Shown here: positions 34,117-43,418 of the stretch, one piece after another
Position numbering within the stretch: position 1 is the stretch's first letter
Layout of the letters: each line of letters begins with the position of its first letter
Assembly (NCBI GenBank): GCA_022828425.1
Contig: CP094685.1
Coordinates: 1,364,001 to 1,428,000, forward strand
Source of the DNA: Candidatus Thiothrix sulfatifontis
GTDB lineage: Bacteria; Pseudomonadota; Gammaproteobacteria; Thiotrichales; Thiotrichaceae
Direction: 5' to 3'
DNA: 64,000 nucleotides
Translations under genes and position numbers: made by a program
The notes under the pieces: generated by a model
The model's database searches: none
What the model saw: the letters and a program-made list of their open reading frames with translations, nothing else
Told to the model about the DNA's origin: nothing

Positions 34117-36042
34117 TTAGTGAGTAGCAGCACCCGCACCACGTGGGATACGAACGTCTTCAACCAAGTGTTGAATATGTTCTGGTGGCGGAGCGGTAAA
34201 GCGGGAAACGATAAATGCAACCACGAAGTTCGCAATCGCACCGATTGTACCAAACGCTTCAGGGGAGATACCCAAGAACCAGTTCGCGGGAATGTTAGGC
34301 GCCATTTCTGTGCCCTTGATGAAGAACCAGCCTTTGAACCAGAAAATGTATACCAGTGTCAAGCCGATACCCGCCAACATCCCGGAGATAGCACCCGCAG
34401 TGTTCATGCGCTTGGAGAAGATACCCATCATCAGCACAGGGAAGATGGAGGATGCCGCCAAACCAAACGCCAGCGCCACGACTTCTGCCGCAAAGCCCGG
34501 TGGGTTCATACCCATGTAGCCTGCCAGAATGATAGCGATGGTGATTGCGATACGGGAAGCCATCAACTCGTTCTTTTCAGAGATGTTGGGTGTGAAGATA
34601 CCTTTCATCAAGTCATGCGAAACGGAAGAGGCGATCGCCAACAACAAGCCTGCTGCTGTAGACAGTGCCGCTGCGATACCACCGGCGGCTACCAGTGCGA
34701 TAACCCAGTTCGGCAAGCCTGCGATTTCTGGGTTAGCCAGTACCATGATGTCGTTGTCGACTTTAGTGACTTCGTTACCTTTCCAACCAAAATCAGCAAA
34801 CTTTTTGGTCTTCTCGTCAGTCATGTACTTGGTCATGGCTTCATCAGCCGCAGTCTTAGCGGTGTCAACCTTAGCTTGAGCGGCTGCGGTATCACCGGCT
34901 TTGTCCTGCGCTTCTTTCAGTGCTTTTTCAGCAGCGCCCAAGTCAGCTTGCGCTTTGCTCAGAGCACCGTCGTTGTAGTACTGGATTTTGCCATCGCCGT
35001 TCTTGTCTTTGAAGGAGATCAAGCCGGTTTTTTCCCAGTTCGCCATCCATGCTGGACGTGCATCCATTGCCAAGTTGCCATCAGCCGCACCGACTTCGCC
35101 GGTTTGGATGGTGTTCACCAAGTTCAAACGCGCCATTGCGCCAACTGCTGGTGCAGTGGTGTAAAGGATAGCGATGAAGATCAATGCCCAACCCGCAGAA
35201 GAACGTGCATCCTTAACAGAAGCTACGGTGAAGAAACGGATAATAACGTGTGGTAAACCCGCTGTACCGATCATCAGCGTCATGGTTAACATGAAAGTGT
35301 TAATCATGGAATCGCTTGGCACAGTGTATGCCTTGAAGCCCAGTTCGGTGATGACTTGATCCAGTTTATCCAGCATGAAAACACCGCTGCCGTCACCCAT
35401 GGTAGAACCTAAGCCCAATTGTGGGATGGGGTTGCCAGTCAGGTTGAAGGAGATGAACATAGCCGGAATGGTGTAAGCCAAGATCAACACCACGTATTGC
35501 GCGATTTGCGTGTAGGTAATGCCTTTCATGCCGCCGAAAGCCGCATAGAAGAACACGATGACCATACCCACAACCAGACCCATTTCCATGGAAACGCCCA
35601 AGAAACGTGAGAAGGTAACGCCTACACCTTTCATCTGACCGATTACATAAGTCAAAGAAATAACGATCAAGCAAGCCACAGCCACGATACGCGCTGTTCT
35701 GGAGTAGTAACGGTCGCCAACGAACTCAGGCACGGTAAATTTACCGAATTTACGCAGGTACGGTGCTAATAGCATTGCCATCAGTACGTAACCACCTGTC
35801 CAACCCATCAGGTAAGCCGAAGCGTCATAGCCTTTGAAAGCAATGATACCCGCCATCGAGATGAAGGAAGCCGCTGACATCCAGTCCGCTGCTGTTGCCA
35901 TACCGTTTTGGATGGAGGTAACACCGCCGCCTGCAACGTAAAAGTCACTGGTAGAGCCAGCACGCGCCCACCATGCAATCGCAAAGTACAGCACGAAGCT
36001 CGCGCCGACAATTAAATACGTCCAAATTTCAAGTTCTGTCAT
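34117..36042 (-). CDS. Sodium:solute symporter, ActP-like (VC_2705 type)
   Basis: A 641-residue secondary transporter with about 13 helices. The N-terminal part DFYVAGGGVTSIQNGMATAADWMSAASFI is the SSS-family sodium-site region. Between helices, residues about 335-420 form a hydrophilic insertion with an EF-hand-like loop DKNGDGKIQYYN (346-357) and an Ala/Lys/Glu coiled coil. The substrate is probably an organic acid such as acetate. AAGGAG lies 7 bases before the ATG at 36042. It follows its small DUF4212 subunit by 10 bases. Confidence 0.88.
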   Translation of the reverse strand: MTELEIWTYLIVGASFVLYFAIAWWARAGSTSDFYVAGGGVTSIQNGMATAADWMSAASFISMAGIIAFKGYDASAYLMGWTGGYVLMAMLLAPYLRKFGKFTVPEFVGDRYYSRTARIVAVACLIVISLTYVIGQMKGVGVTFSRFLGVSMEMGLVVGMVIVFFYAAFGGMKGITYTQIAQYVVLILAYTIPAMFISFNLTGNPIPQLGLGSTMGDGSGVFMLDKLDQVITELGFKAYTVPSDSMINTFMLTMTLMIGTAGLPHVIIRFFTVASVKDARSSAGWALIFIAILYTTAPAVGAMARLNLVNTIQTGEVGAADGNLAMDARPAWMANWEKTGLISFKDKNGDGKIQYYNDGALSKAQADLGAAEKALKEAQDKAGDTAAAQAKVDTAKTAADEAMTKYMTDEKTKKFADFGWKGNEVTKVDNDIMVLANPEIAGLPNWVIALVAAGGIAAALSTAAGLLLAIASSVSHDLMKGIFTPNISEKNELMASRIAITIAIILAGYMGMNPPGFAAEVVALAFGLAASSIFPVLMMGIFSKRMNTAGAISGMLAGIGLTLVYIFWFKGWFFIKGTEMAPNIPANWFLGISPEAFGTIGAIANFVVAFIVSRFTAPPPEHIQHLVEDVRIPRGAGAATH

Positions 36043-36052
36043 GTCTCTCTCC

Positions 36053-36307
36053 TTATTCGTGAACGTCAAATTGGCGGTCGATTTGTCCCATGCGCCATGC
36101 ATAGAAGAAAATCAAAGCCACGAACACGTAAATTGAACCTTGCTGGGCGAACCAGAAACCAAGTTTGTAACCGCCGATTTGGATGGTATTCAGTTGATCA
36201 AGCAACAAAATACCAAAACCGAACGACACGACGAACCAAATAACCAAGCAAATAGAGAGCAAGCGAACGTTCGCTGCCCAGTACGCCTTTGCAGACCTAT
36301 CTAACAT
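36053..36307 (-). CDS. DUF4212 small symporter subunit
   Basis: An 84-residue membrane protein with two helices (LLSICLVIWFVVSFGFGILLL and IYVFVALIFFYAWRMG). DUF4212 proteins are almost always encoded just before an SSS symporter and may stabilise it. The start at 36307 has GGAGGAG 8 bases upstream; a longer reading from 36367 adds unrelated residues. It is the first gene of the operon. Confidence 0.88.
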   Translation of the reverse strand: MLDRSAKAYWAANVRLLSICLVIWFVVSFGFGILLLDQLNTIQIGGYKLGFWFAQQGSIYVFVALIFFYAWRMGQIDRQFDVHE

Positions 36308-36576
36308 AATAAGACTCCTCCGTTGTTGTATAAACCCCATGAGTTTAGCCTGAATACAAATCATCAAGCAATCACCAAAACAAACATTTTCAGGGATTGC
36401 ACGACATTTTGTAGATTCTTAAGCGGTGTTTGGGCAGATAAAAGGCGTGTTTACCGGGTATACTCGTGAAAATTGTCGACAATCTGCAATTTTGCCAGTG
36501 ACAAAAAGTTGACAGTGCGGTGTCGCGTTTATGCCTAGGGATGTAATTTACCCTCATTTGGTGCATAAAATGAATT

Positions 36577-36591
36577 GCACTGTTTTGGTGC
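36577..36591 (+). promoter_or_regulatory. NtrC binding site
   Basis: GCACTGTTTTGGTGC fits the NtrC consensus GCACY-N5-RGTGC at every fixed position. A second half-site (GGTGC at 36560-36564, near TTGCAC) lies upstream. The site is about 75-90 bases before the sigma-54 promoter, a usual enhancer distance. Confidence 0.75.
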
Positions 36592-36664
36592 TTTATAGGG
36601 GGGCATACCGAACGCTTGCGTATGTTCTAATCCTAAAACACTGAAAAGCATGAGTAAATTTTTA

Positions 36665-36680
36665 TGGCACTGAACTTGCA
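36665..36680 (+). promoter_or_regulatory. Sigma-54 promoter of ntrBC
   Basis: TGGCACTGAACTTGCA matches the sigma-54 consensus (GG and GC separated by 10 bases). Counting from the -12 C at 36679, transcription would start at about 36691, one base before the ntrB ATG. Confidence 0.8.
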
Positions 36681-36691
36681 TTGTTTTTGTA

Positions 36692-37762
36692 ATGAATAAT
36701 ACTAGCCTGAAAAAAAGTGACCTACTGGATACCCTGACTTGCGCCATTGTGGTGCTAGATACAGGGCTTGCGGTTGTTTACATGAATCAATCGGCTGAAA
36801 TACTGTTTGGGCAGAGTCAGCAGCGGGCGATGGGAATGCCTGTTTCGTCGTTATTACGCAGCCGGGAAGTGCTGGAGCATTTGGAACTGGCGTTGCGTTT
36901 GAGCGACCCGCAATCCATTCGCGAATGCCCGATTGAACTGGCCAGTAGCGAAGCCATTACCATTGATTGCGTGATTACTCCGATTACCTTGCGCGACTGG
37001 CATAATCACTTATTGCTGGAGGTGCATCGCATTGACCGCAAATTGCGCATTGTGCGCGAAGATCAGGTCATTCACCAACAACAAGCCGTGCATGAGTTGG
37101 TGCGCGGGATTGCACACGAAATCAAAAACCCGCTGGGCGGTTTGCGCGGTGCTGCTCAATTGTTAGAGGGCGAGTTAGACAGCCCCGAACTCAAAGAGTA
37201 TACCCAAATCATTATTTCCGAAGCTGACCGCCTCAAGCATTTGGTTGATGGCATGTTAGGCCCTAGCCGCTTGCCGCATACCGAGAGCGTGAATATCCAT
37301 GAAGTATTGGAGCATGTACGGCATCTCGTCAGCGCAGAAGTAGCGGCTGATGTGCAGTTTATCCGCGATTACGATCCCAGTTTGCCGGAATTTCAAGGCG
37401 ATCGTAATCAATTGGTGCAAGTGGTGCTCAATATTGTTAATAACGCCACCCGCGCGTTGGCGGGCAGTGGGTTAATTTTATTGCGCACGCGCATTTTACG
37501 GCAATTCACCATCCAACAAATTCGCTACCGCCACGTGCTGAAAGTTGATATTTGCGACAATGGCCCCGGCGTGCCAGAACATTTGCAGGATAAATTATTC
37601 TTGCCCATGGTTAGCGGACACTCCGAAGGTAGTGGTCTGGGTTTGGCAATCGCACAAACCTTGGTACGCCGTCATAAGGGCTTGATTCATTGCGAATCGG
37701 TTCCCGGAAATACGTGTTTTTCGATTCTGATTCCATTGGAGGAAGACCATGCTGCCTGTTGA
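36692..37762 (+). CDS. ntrB: Nitrogen regulation sensor histidine kinase NtrB (GlnL)
   Basis: A 356-residue cytosolic kinase/phosphatase that sets NtrC phosphorylation according to nitrogen status. A PAS domain fills residues about 10-110 (AIVVLDTGLAVVYMNQSAEILFG). The phosphorylated His is H142 in GIAHEIKNPLGG, followed by the ATPase N box QVVLNIVNNATRAL, DICDNGPGVPEHLQDKLFLPM and GSGLGLAIAQTLV. No Shine-Dalgarno sequence precedes the ATG, fitting a leaderless transcript. It overlaps ntrC by 14 bases. Confidence 0.95.
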   Translation: MNNTSLKKSDLLDTLTCAIVVLDTGLAVVYMNQSAEILFGQSQQRAMGMPVSSLLRSREVLEHLELALRLSDPQSIRECPIELASSEAITIDCVITPITLRDWHNHLLLEVHRIDRKLRIVREDQVIHQQQAVHELVRGIAHEIKNPLGGLRGAAQLLEGELDSPELKEYTQIIISEADRLKHLVDGMLGPSRLPHTESVNIHEVLEHVRHLVSAEVAADVQFIRDYDPSLPEFQGDRNQLVQVVLNIVNNATRALAGSGLILLRTRILRQFTIQQIRYRHVLKVDICDNGPGVPEHLQDKLFLPMVSGHSEGSGLGLAIAQTLVRRHKGLIHCESVPGNTCFSILIPLEEDHAAC

Positions 37763-39167
37763 AAACGTCTGGGTTGCGGATGATGATCGCTCGATCCGCT
37801 GGGTATTGGAACGTACTCTGCAAAAAGCAGGCATTGACGTGCGCAGTTTCGAGACTGCCGATCAAGTCATTACCGCGTTGCGCACGGAACAACCCGATGC
37901 GCTGATTACCGATATTCGGATGCCGGGTACGGATGGACTGATTTTATTGGAACGGATGCAGCGCGAACACCCGATGATTCCGGTGATCATTATGACCGCG
38001 CATTCCGATCTTGAAAGCGCAGTATCGGCCTACCAAGGCGGCGCATTTGAATACCTGCCCAAGCCGTTCGATGTGAATGACGCGCTGGAATTGGTGCGCC
38101 GCGCCTGCAAAATGCGCCGCGAGCGTGAAGGCGAAAAAGCGGCCGATCCGGTGCTGGAGTTGCTGGGGGGGCGCGATATTATTGGGCACGCACCCGCCAT
38201 GCAGGAAGTGTTTCGGGCGATTGGGCGCTTATCCAAATCCAGCATTACCGCGCTGATTACCGGCGAATCCGGCACCGGCAAGGAATTGGTTGCCAAAGCC
38301 TTGCACACCCACAGCCCGCGTTCTACCAAGCCGTTTATTGCGCTGAATACCGCCGCGATTCCGCGCGAGTTGCTAGAGTCCGAACTGTTTGGGCACGAAA
38401 AAGGTGCATTCACGGGCGCTTATGCACAACGCAAAGGACGCTTTGAACAAGCCGACGGCGGCGCACTGTTTTTGGACGAAATTGGCGATATGCCTGCCGA
38501 ATTGCAAACCCGTTTGCTGCGCGTGTTGGCGGAAGGCACCTTTTACCGCGTCGGTGGGCATACCCCGGTGAAAGTCGATGTGCGCATCATTGCAGCAACG
38601 CACCAGCATTTGGAAGAGTTGGTACACAAGGGGCAATTCCGTGAGGATTTGTTCCACCGCTTGAATGTTATCCGCATTCATAATCCACCGTTGCGTGAGC
38701 GCCGCGAAGACATTCCGTTATTGTTGAATCACTTTTTGCACCGTGCGGCGGAAGAGTTACAGGTGGAGGTTAAATCTTTGTCCACACGGGTGACAGAGCA
38801 CCTGCAAACCCTGCCTTGGCAGGGCAATGTGCGCCAATTGGAAAACACTTGCCGCTGGTTGACGGTGATGGCATCCGGGCGTGAAATTGTCATGGATGAT
38901 CTTCCAGCAGAATTGCTTGAAGTCGATCCGGGTAAAACCGAAGTGCCGGATAATTGGGAAAAAGCCTTGGCGCATTTTGCCGATTACAAACTCAATAAGG
39001 GTGACGTTAATCTGCTGACTGAACTCAACCCGATCTTTGAACGCATTCTGTTGCAGGCGGCACTCAAGAAAACCGGCGGGCGCAAGATTGAAGCGGCGGA
39101 TTTGCTGGGGTGGGGGCGCAATACGCTCACCCGCAAACTTAAGGAATTGGAAGTCGAAGATGTTTAA
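37749..39167 (+). CDS. ntrC: Nitrogen regulation response regulator NtrC (GlnG)
   Basis: A 472-residue sigma-54 activator. The receiver domain has the acid pair ADDDR and phospho-acceptor D55 in [12 protein letters not shown]. The AAA+ domain has [15 protein letters not shown] (Walker A), [20 protein letters not shown] (the sigma-54 loop GAFTGA) and [10 protein letters not shown] (Walker B). A Fis-type helix-turn-helix ends the protein ([22 protein letters not shown]). It should activate the sigma-54 promoters at 36665 and 45640. The convergent glycosyltransferase overlaps it by 4 bases. Confidence 0.95.
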   Translation: MLPVENVWVADDDRSIRWVLERTLQKAGIDVRSFETADQVITALRTEQPDALITDIRMPGTDGLILLERMQREHPMIPVIIMTAHSDLESAVSAYQGGAFEYLPKPFDVNDALELVRRACKMRREREGEKAADPVLELLGGRDIIGHAPAMQEVFRAIGRLSKSSITALITGESGTGKELVAKALHTHSPRSTKPFIALNTAAIPRELLESELFGHEKGAFTGAYAQRKGRFEQADGGALFLDEIGDMPAELQTRLLRVLAEGTFYRVGGHTPVKVDVRIIAATHQHLEELVHKGQFREDLFHRLNVIRIHNPPLRERREDIPLLLNHFLHRAAEELQVEVKSLSTRVTEHLQTLPWQGNVRQLENTCRWLTVMASGREIVMDDLPAELLEVDPGKTEVPDNWEKALAHFADYKLNKGDVNLLTELNPIFERILLQAALKKTGGRKIEAADLLGWGRNTLTRKLKELEVEDV

Positions 39168-39916
39168 ACCGAATGCTTACGCCATGATAAATGGTGATTG
39201 TACAGCACGCTGAAAAATAGCGTGCTTTCCAGCAGGCGCTTGAGCCGGAACAGACGCGGTTCCGTGACCAAGCGCCAAAGACCTTCCAGACCCGCTTGTT
39301 GCAACAGGCGCGGCGCACGTTTTACTTGCCCTGCGACGAAATCGAACGTTCCACCGCAGCCCACGGCTAAACGCACCTGTTGCTGTTGCAGGAAGCCGAG
39401 GTTGTCGTTAATCCAATACTCTTGTTTCACCGAACCAAACGCGACGAACAAAAAATCGGGTTTGAATTGGCTGATTTGCGCTCTGATGGCGTCATTGTGG
39501 GCAGGGCTGAAAGGGTAGGTGGCGTAAGGCGGTGAGTAGCCTGCAATGTTTAGGGCGTAGGTCGCCCGTATGCGTTGCACTGCCACGGCGTTTGCTGTGG
39601 CAGTTCCACCCAATAAAAACAAGCTTTTACCGTGTTGTTGGGCGTGCTCACAAGCATCATAAATGAAGTCTGAGCCACTGATTTTACTAAAGTGTTTGGT
39701 GGGGTTTAATAAGCGTGCAAAAAAGTAGGGAATCTGACCATCGAAAGTGGCGCAATTAGCATTGATAATGTCACGGAACAGTTTGTTACGGCTGGCTTTG
39801 ACAATGAACTCTGCATTGACGGTAACAACAAAGTGCGTCGCGCTATCTTCCTTGAATAATTCCGCCTGTTCTAAGCCGCGAAACCTGATGCCGCAGAACT
39901 GTATCGAGTTCATCAT
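39164..39916 (-). CDS. WecG/TagA/CpsF-family glycosyltransferase
   Basis: A 250-residue glycosyltransferase of family 26. Motifs include VVTVNAEFIVKASRN (conserved Asn/Glu), CATFDGQIPYFFA (the catalytic Asp region), FLLGGT, DFLFVAFGSVKQEYW and GCGGTFDFVAGQVKRAP. It transfers a sugar, often N-acetyl-mannosamine-type, onto a lipid-linked acceptor in exopolysaccharide synthesis. It is separate from any polysaccharide cluster but stands before the curlin/CsgG-like genes; holdfast polysaccharide is one possible role. Confidence 0.87.
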   Translation of the reverse strand: MMNSIQFCGIRFRGLEQAELFKEDSATHFVVTVNAEFIVKASRNKLFRDIINANCATFDGQIPYFFARLLNPTKHFSKISGSDFIYDACEHAQQHGKSLFLLGGTATANAVAVQRIRATYALNIAGYSPPYATYPFSPAHNDAIRAQISQFKPDFLFVAFGSVKQEYWINDNLGFLQQQQVRLAVGCGGTFDFVAGQVKRAPRLLQQAGLEGLWRLVTEPRLFRLKRLLESTLFFSVLYNHHLSWRKHSV

Positions 39917-40237
39917 TATTCTCCGTTACATAACTTAATTATAAGCAAATATTCTTTGGGATTTAGAGTTATTTTTAATCTTTTGAACAAAAAAAATTTA
40001 TGGAAAAAATAGCATATTGTTTATTTTTTAGTTAGATCTTTGAAATAAAATATAAGATCAACTTTATTAATGTTTATTTTTAATAAACTATATAAAGAAT
40101 AAGCAATGACCAGTTAAAAAATTTTGTTTAAAAAAGCACGATTGTTGCTTGAATATTACAGAATATGGCTTATGCTTATTTAGTCCCCAGCGAGGGGATG
40201 AGTGTAGATTAGTGAAATATTATGGAGTATTAAAGTT
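39917..40237. other. AT-rich intergenic region before the curlin-like gene
   Basis: No gene is seen in 321 bases. The stretch is strongly AT-rich. It holds two palindromes: GTTTATT-TTT-AATAAAC at 40072-40088 and GATCTT-N13-AAGATC at 40035-40059. They could be operators for the adjacent surface-fibre-like genes, but AT-rich DNA makes such repeats by chance. Confidence 0.5.
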
Positions 40238-40525
40238 ATGAAAGGGATTGCAGCACTTTCTGCCGCGTTGTTGTTGTCAAGCGCTTCCGCATTTGCGACC
40301 GATGTCGATGTTGATATGTTGATTCACGATGTTGAAATTTACCAAGCACAAGACGGTACTGATTTGACGCAACGTGCGATCATTTCTCATGTTAACGATA
40401 AGTTTGATGGTCGGGCAAAAATCTATGTCCATAATTCAAAGATCTATCAAAAACAAACCGGGCAGAAAGGCTCTCAGTCGGCTACTATTGCGACTATTTA
40501 TGAAGACACTACCCAGTCTAAATAA
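40238..40525 (+). CDS. Secreted curlin-like repeat protein
   Basis: A 95-residue exported protein with a signal peptide ending at SAFATDV (residue 20). The mature part has two related repeats: EIYQAQDGTDLTQRAII and KIYQKQTGQKGSQSATIA. The Q-x2-G...Q-A spacing recalls curlin repeats (amyloid strands with Gln, Gly and Ala at fixed positions). It starts a cluster with a CsgG-like lipoprotein, so a role as a surface amyloid or holdfast-anchor subunit is proposed. No direct homolog is recognised by eye. Confidence 0.55.
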   Translation: MKGIAALSAALLLSSASAFATDVDVDMLIHDVEIYQAQDGTDLTQRAIISHVNDKFDGRAKIYVHNSKIYQKQTGQKGSQSATIATIYEDTTQSK

Positions 40526-40534
40526 GTGAAAATG

Positions 40535-40562
40535 TCCCCGCCCTTATTTTAAAGAGCGGGGG
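40535..40562 (+). terminator. Hairpin after the curlin-like gene
   Basis: CCCCGC pairs with GCGGGG, extended by C/T-A/G pairs around TTATTTTAAA. No T run follows, so it may be a partial terminator or an mRNA-stabilising stem that raises expression of the first gene. Confidence 0.5.
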
Positions 40563-40584
40563 CTGTTTATCAGGGAGATTACCC

Positions 40585-40911
40585 ATGAAATGTTTACCAG
40601 TGCAGTATTTATTGTTTACTGCTTTAACCGTGAGTGCCACCGCAGTTTTGGCTTTGCCGGAAGGCAGTGCACCGCCTTCTATGATGGATATGTCGGCCAC
40701 GTTTGCCAAAACACGGGCGCAGTTGCGTGCTTACGGTGTGGATGCCCGCGATACGGGCACGGACGTTGATACCTTTGCAACAGGTACGTTGGATACGGCA
40801 GGTTGCGATATTAATGTGGGGAACGTTGTGCTGGATGATACGGCGGGTGTGCCAAACGATATTATCGTTTTCGTGCAAGGTGATATTATGCAGGCCAATA
40901 ATTGCCGCTAA
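40585..40911 (+). CDS. Small secreted protein, function unknown
   Basis: A 108-residue protein with a signal peptide ending near LALPEG (residue 23). After a helical stretch (MDMSATFAKTRAQLRAYG) comes a beta-rich end with two cysteines: LDTAGCDINVGNVVLDD then NDIIVFVQGDIMQANNC. This INVGNV...VVGDI pattern resembles short secreted proteins found near HfaA/CsgG-type export genes, but I do not recognise a named family. It lies between the curlin-like gene and the CsgG-like lipoprotein gene. Confidence 0.5.
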   Translation: MKCLPVQYLLFTALTVSATAVLALPEGSAPPSMMDMSATFAKTRAQLRAYGVDARDTGTDVDTFATGTLDTAGCDINVGNVVLDDTAGVPNDIIVFVQGDIMQANNCR

Positions 40912-41016
40912 CGGCGTTACGCTTTTCGGCATTACCATTCTTTCTGTTTGGGAAAGTATAAGTACTAAATACAACTAATATAAAAATAATAATTCTGGAG
41001 TGTTAAAAATATACTT

Positions 41017-41811
41017 ATGAAAAATATAAAAAATTCATTAGTAATGATTTGTGCCACAATATTGTGTGGCTGTGCAAATATTGATTCACGTTTAGATGAT
41101 AAATTAGAAAGTGAGTTTGCCGAAATAAAACAAGGGCCAAACGGTGCGCCTTATAAGAATGTGACTAACTTTTCAGATTCATTAAGCTGTATGGATCGCC
41201 TAATGTTGTCGAGAAATATTCGAGACATTCCCGTGATGGTCGAAGACATTGACGATAAAACAGAAGCAGTTAAAACCGGCGTTCGGGATATGCTGGTTTC
41301 AGCCATTTCTGAAATGACTTACAGAAGCCACGGTATCAAACTTATTTTATACGGTAAGGATTCGGGCAATCTTATTTCTTTTTTGAAAGCGGCTAACAAT
41401 AATAAAGTTTATGAGGCAATGCCCTTGTACGACATTCAAGGTTCTATTAGTCAATTTGATAAAGGTGTCACCAGTGTTGACGCAAGTATCGGTTTATTTG
41501 CACGACGCGATGGTGGTTTGGGTGCAGCGCGTGGGTCTTCTCTCAGTGTTGTGGCTTTGGATTTGAATGTGGTGAGCACTGAAGACATGAGTGTGGTACC
41601 CGGCGTTTCCTCGAAGAATTCCGTAGCAATTTTCCAGCGCGGTGATTCATTGGATGCGGATGCCAGTATTAATAAGTTCGGGGTTTATTTCGATATAAAT
41701 TTAAGCCGTAACGAGGGACAAGCGCAAGCGGTGCGTTCGTTGGTAGAGCTGGCAGCCGTTGAAATTGTGGGCAAGTTGACGGGAGTGCCATACGAGCAGT
41801 GCTTGCAGTGA
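41017..41811 (+). CDS. CsgG/HfaB-like lipoprotein
   Basis: A 264-residue lipoprotein with lipobox LCGC near residue 19. The body resembles CsgG/HfaB secretion-channel proteins: a DSLSCMDRLMLS beginning, VGVRDMLVSAISEM-like helix (KTGVRDMLVSAISEMTYRS), YDIQGSISQFDKGV, VALDLNVVSTEDMSVVPGVS, and the C-terminal helix QAQAVRSLVELAAVEIVGKLTG. CsgG forms an outer-membrane pore that exports curli subunits; HfaB does so for holdfast anchor proteins in Caulobacter. It probably exports the two small proteins encoded upstream. A terminator follows. Confidence 0.65.
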   Translation: MKNIKNSLVMICATILCGCANIDSRLDDKLESEFAEIKQGPNGAPYKNVTNFSDSLSCMDRLMLSRNIRDIPVMVEDIDDKTEAVKTGVRDMLVSAISEMTYRSHGIKLILYGKDSGNLISFLKAANNNKVYEAMPLYDIQGSISQFDKGVTSVDASIGLFARRDGGLGAARGSSLSVVALDLNVVSTEDMSVVPGVSSKNSVAIFQRGDSLDADASINKFGVYFDINLSRNEGQAQAVRSLVELAAVEIVGKLTGVPYEQCLQ

Positions 41812-41823
41812 GGCGCTGGATAG

Positions 41824-41852
41824 AAAAACGCCCCGATTAAGGGGCGTTTTTT
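41824..41852. terminator. Bidirectional terminator between the CsgG-like gene and glnA
   Basis: AAAACGCCCC-GATTAA-GGGGCGTTTT with A and T runs on both sides, located between convergent stops at 41811 and 41876. Confidence 0.88.
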
Positions 41853-41875
41853 ATTGCGTGAGTGCGTAAAACCGC

Positions 41876-43285
41876 TTAGAGCGAGTAGTACATATCAAAT
41901 TCAACCGGGTGAGTGGTCATGCGGAAGCGCGTCACTTCTTGCATTTTCAACTCGATGAAAGCGTCGATCATGTCATTGCTGAATACGCCGCCTGCGGTCA
42001 GGAATTCGCGGTCTTTATCCAGTGCGTCCAAAGCCATGTCCAGTGAATGGCAAACGCGTGGGATGAGCTTGTCTTCTTCCGGTGGCAGGTCGTACAGGTC
42101 TTTGTCCATCGCTTCGCCGGGGTGGATTTTATTCTTGATACCGTCCAAGCCTGCCATCATTAGTGCGGCAAACGCGAGGTAAGGGTTGGCAGAAGGGTCA
42201 GGGAAGCGCACTTCGATACGGCGACCTTTCGGGCTGGCCACGAATGGGATGCGGATAGACGCGGAACGGTTGCGTGCGGAATACGCCAGCATAACCGGCG
42301 CTTCAAAGCCCGGAACCAACCGCTTGTAAGAGTTTGTGCCAGGGTTAGTGATCGCATTCAGCGCTTTGGCGTGCTTGATGACACCGCCGATGTAGTACAG
42401 CGCGGTTTCAGACAAACCGGCATAGCCGTCACCTGCAAAGGTGTTCACGCCGTCTTTTGCCAATGACATGTGCACGTGCATCCCAGAGCCGTTGTCGCCA
42501 ACGATGGGTTTAGGCATAAAGGTGGCGGTTTTGCCGTATTGGTGAGCAACGTTGTGAATGACGTATTTTTGACGTTGTGTCCAGTCAGCGCGAGTGGTTA
42601 GGGTGGCGAAACGCGTACCGATTTCGCACTGACCAGCGGTAGCGACTTCATGATGGTGCACTTCGACAGGGACGCCGACTTCTTCCAGAATGTTACACAT
42701 GGTGGAACGAATGTCGTGCAGGGAATCAACCGGCGGAACCGGGAAATAGCCGCCTTTAACACCCGGACGGTGCCCCATATTGCCATCAGGGTACACTTTG
42801 TCAGAGTTCCAACCCGCTTCTTGTGAGTCAATTTTGACGAAAGTGCCGCTCATGTCCGAACCCCAGCGCACGTCATCAAAGATGAAAAATTCAGGTTCGG
42901 GGCCAAAGAAGGCGGTATCCGCAATGCCGGTGGATTTCAGGTAAGCTTCGGCACGCATCGCGATGGAACGCGGGTCACGCTCGTAGCCTTCCATGGTGGT
43001 TGGGTCAACGATGCCGCAAGTAACGTTGACAGTAACGTCTTGGAAGAACGGGTCGACGAAAGCCGTTGCCGGATCGGGCATGAGGATCATGTCGGATTCG
43101 TTGATGCCTTTCCAACCAGAAATAGAAGAACCATCGAACATTTTGCCTTCAGTGAAGGTGTCTTCTTCGACCGTGTGCGCCGGAACCGTGACGTGATGCT
43201 CCTTGCCACTGGTGTCGGTGAAGCGGAAATCGACGTATTTGGCGTCGTTGTCTTTGATCATGTTTAGAACGTCTTGTGCAGACAT
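41876..43285 (-). CDS. glnA: Glutamine synthetase type I
   Basis: Makes glutamine from glutamate, ammonia and ATP; dodecamer. The 469-residue protein has [13 protein letters not shown] near the N-terminus, the metal-site GPEPEFFIF, the ATP region [16 protein letters not shown] and the adenylylation site DLYDLPPEE (Tyr near residue 398), so it should be regulated by GlnE. AGGAG precedes the start. No sigma-54 promoter was found in the 133 bases between it and the type III enzyme gene. Confidence 0.97.
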   Translation of the reverse strand: MSAQDVLNMIKDNDAKYVDFRFTDTSGKEHHVTVPAHTVEEDTFTEGKMFDGSSISGWKGINESDMILMPDPATAFVDPFFQDVTVNVTCGIVDPTTMEGYERDPRSIAMRAEAYLKSTGIADTAFFGPEPEFFIFDDVRWGSDMSGTFVKIDSQEAGWNSDKVYPDGNMGHRPGVKGGYFPVPPVDSLHDIRSTMCNILEEVGVPVEVHHHEVATAGQCEIGTRFATLTTRADWTQRQKYVIHNVAHQYGKTATFMPKPIVGDNGSGMHVHMSLAKDGVNTFAGDGYAGLSETALYYIGGVIKHAKALNAITNPGTNSYKRLVPGFEAPVMLAYSARNRSASIRIPFVASPKGRRIEVRFPDPSANPYLAFAALMMAGLDGIKNKIHPGEAMDKDLYDLPPEEDKLIPRVCHSLDMALDALDKDREFLTAGGVFSNDMIDAFIELKMQEVTRFRMTTHPVEFDMYYSL

Positions 43286-43375
43286 GATGTGTCTCCTAAT
43301 GAATGGGTAACGGATGGTTTTTCTGATAAACAGGGATGTTACTCAGACTAAGGGGGGCTGTAAATAACGGGCAAA

Positions 43376-43401
43376 AGAAAGGCGCGATAAATCGCGCCTT
43401 T
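43376..43401 (-). terminator. Rho-independent terminator after the type III glutamine synthetase
   Basis: GAAAGGCGCGAT-AA-ATCGCGCCTTTC stem, followed on the minus strand by TTTT. It lies 17 bases after the stop at 43419 and separates this gene from glnA. Confidence 0.85.
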
Positions 43402-43418
43402 CTAACGGGTATTATGCC

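Larger units (their letters stand above)
36308..36691. other. Divergent intergenic region of the symporter and ntrBC operons
   Basis: No gene is seen in 384 bases. It holds the NtrC-type site and sigma-54 promoter of ntrBC listed separately. The 16-mer GCAATCACCAAAACAA at 36368-36383 occurs again at 45706-45721 upstream of the type III glutamine synthetase. No sigma-54 promoter was found for the symporter side. Confidence 0.7.

Noticed and set aside
34120..35256. Long open frame on the + strand (378 codons)
   Set aside because: Antisense shadow of the symporter gene; low-complexity, Cys/His-rich translation without family motifs.
40072..40088. Palindrome GTTTATT-TTT-AATAAAC as a firm operator
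   Set aside because: The region is very AT-rich, so such palindromes arise by chance; kept only as a note in the intergenic entry.
43286..43418. Sigma-54 promoter before glnA
   Set aside because: Looked for GG-N10-GC with the usual flanks; none found. glnA probably uses another promoter.
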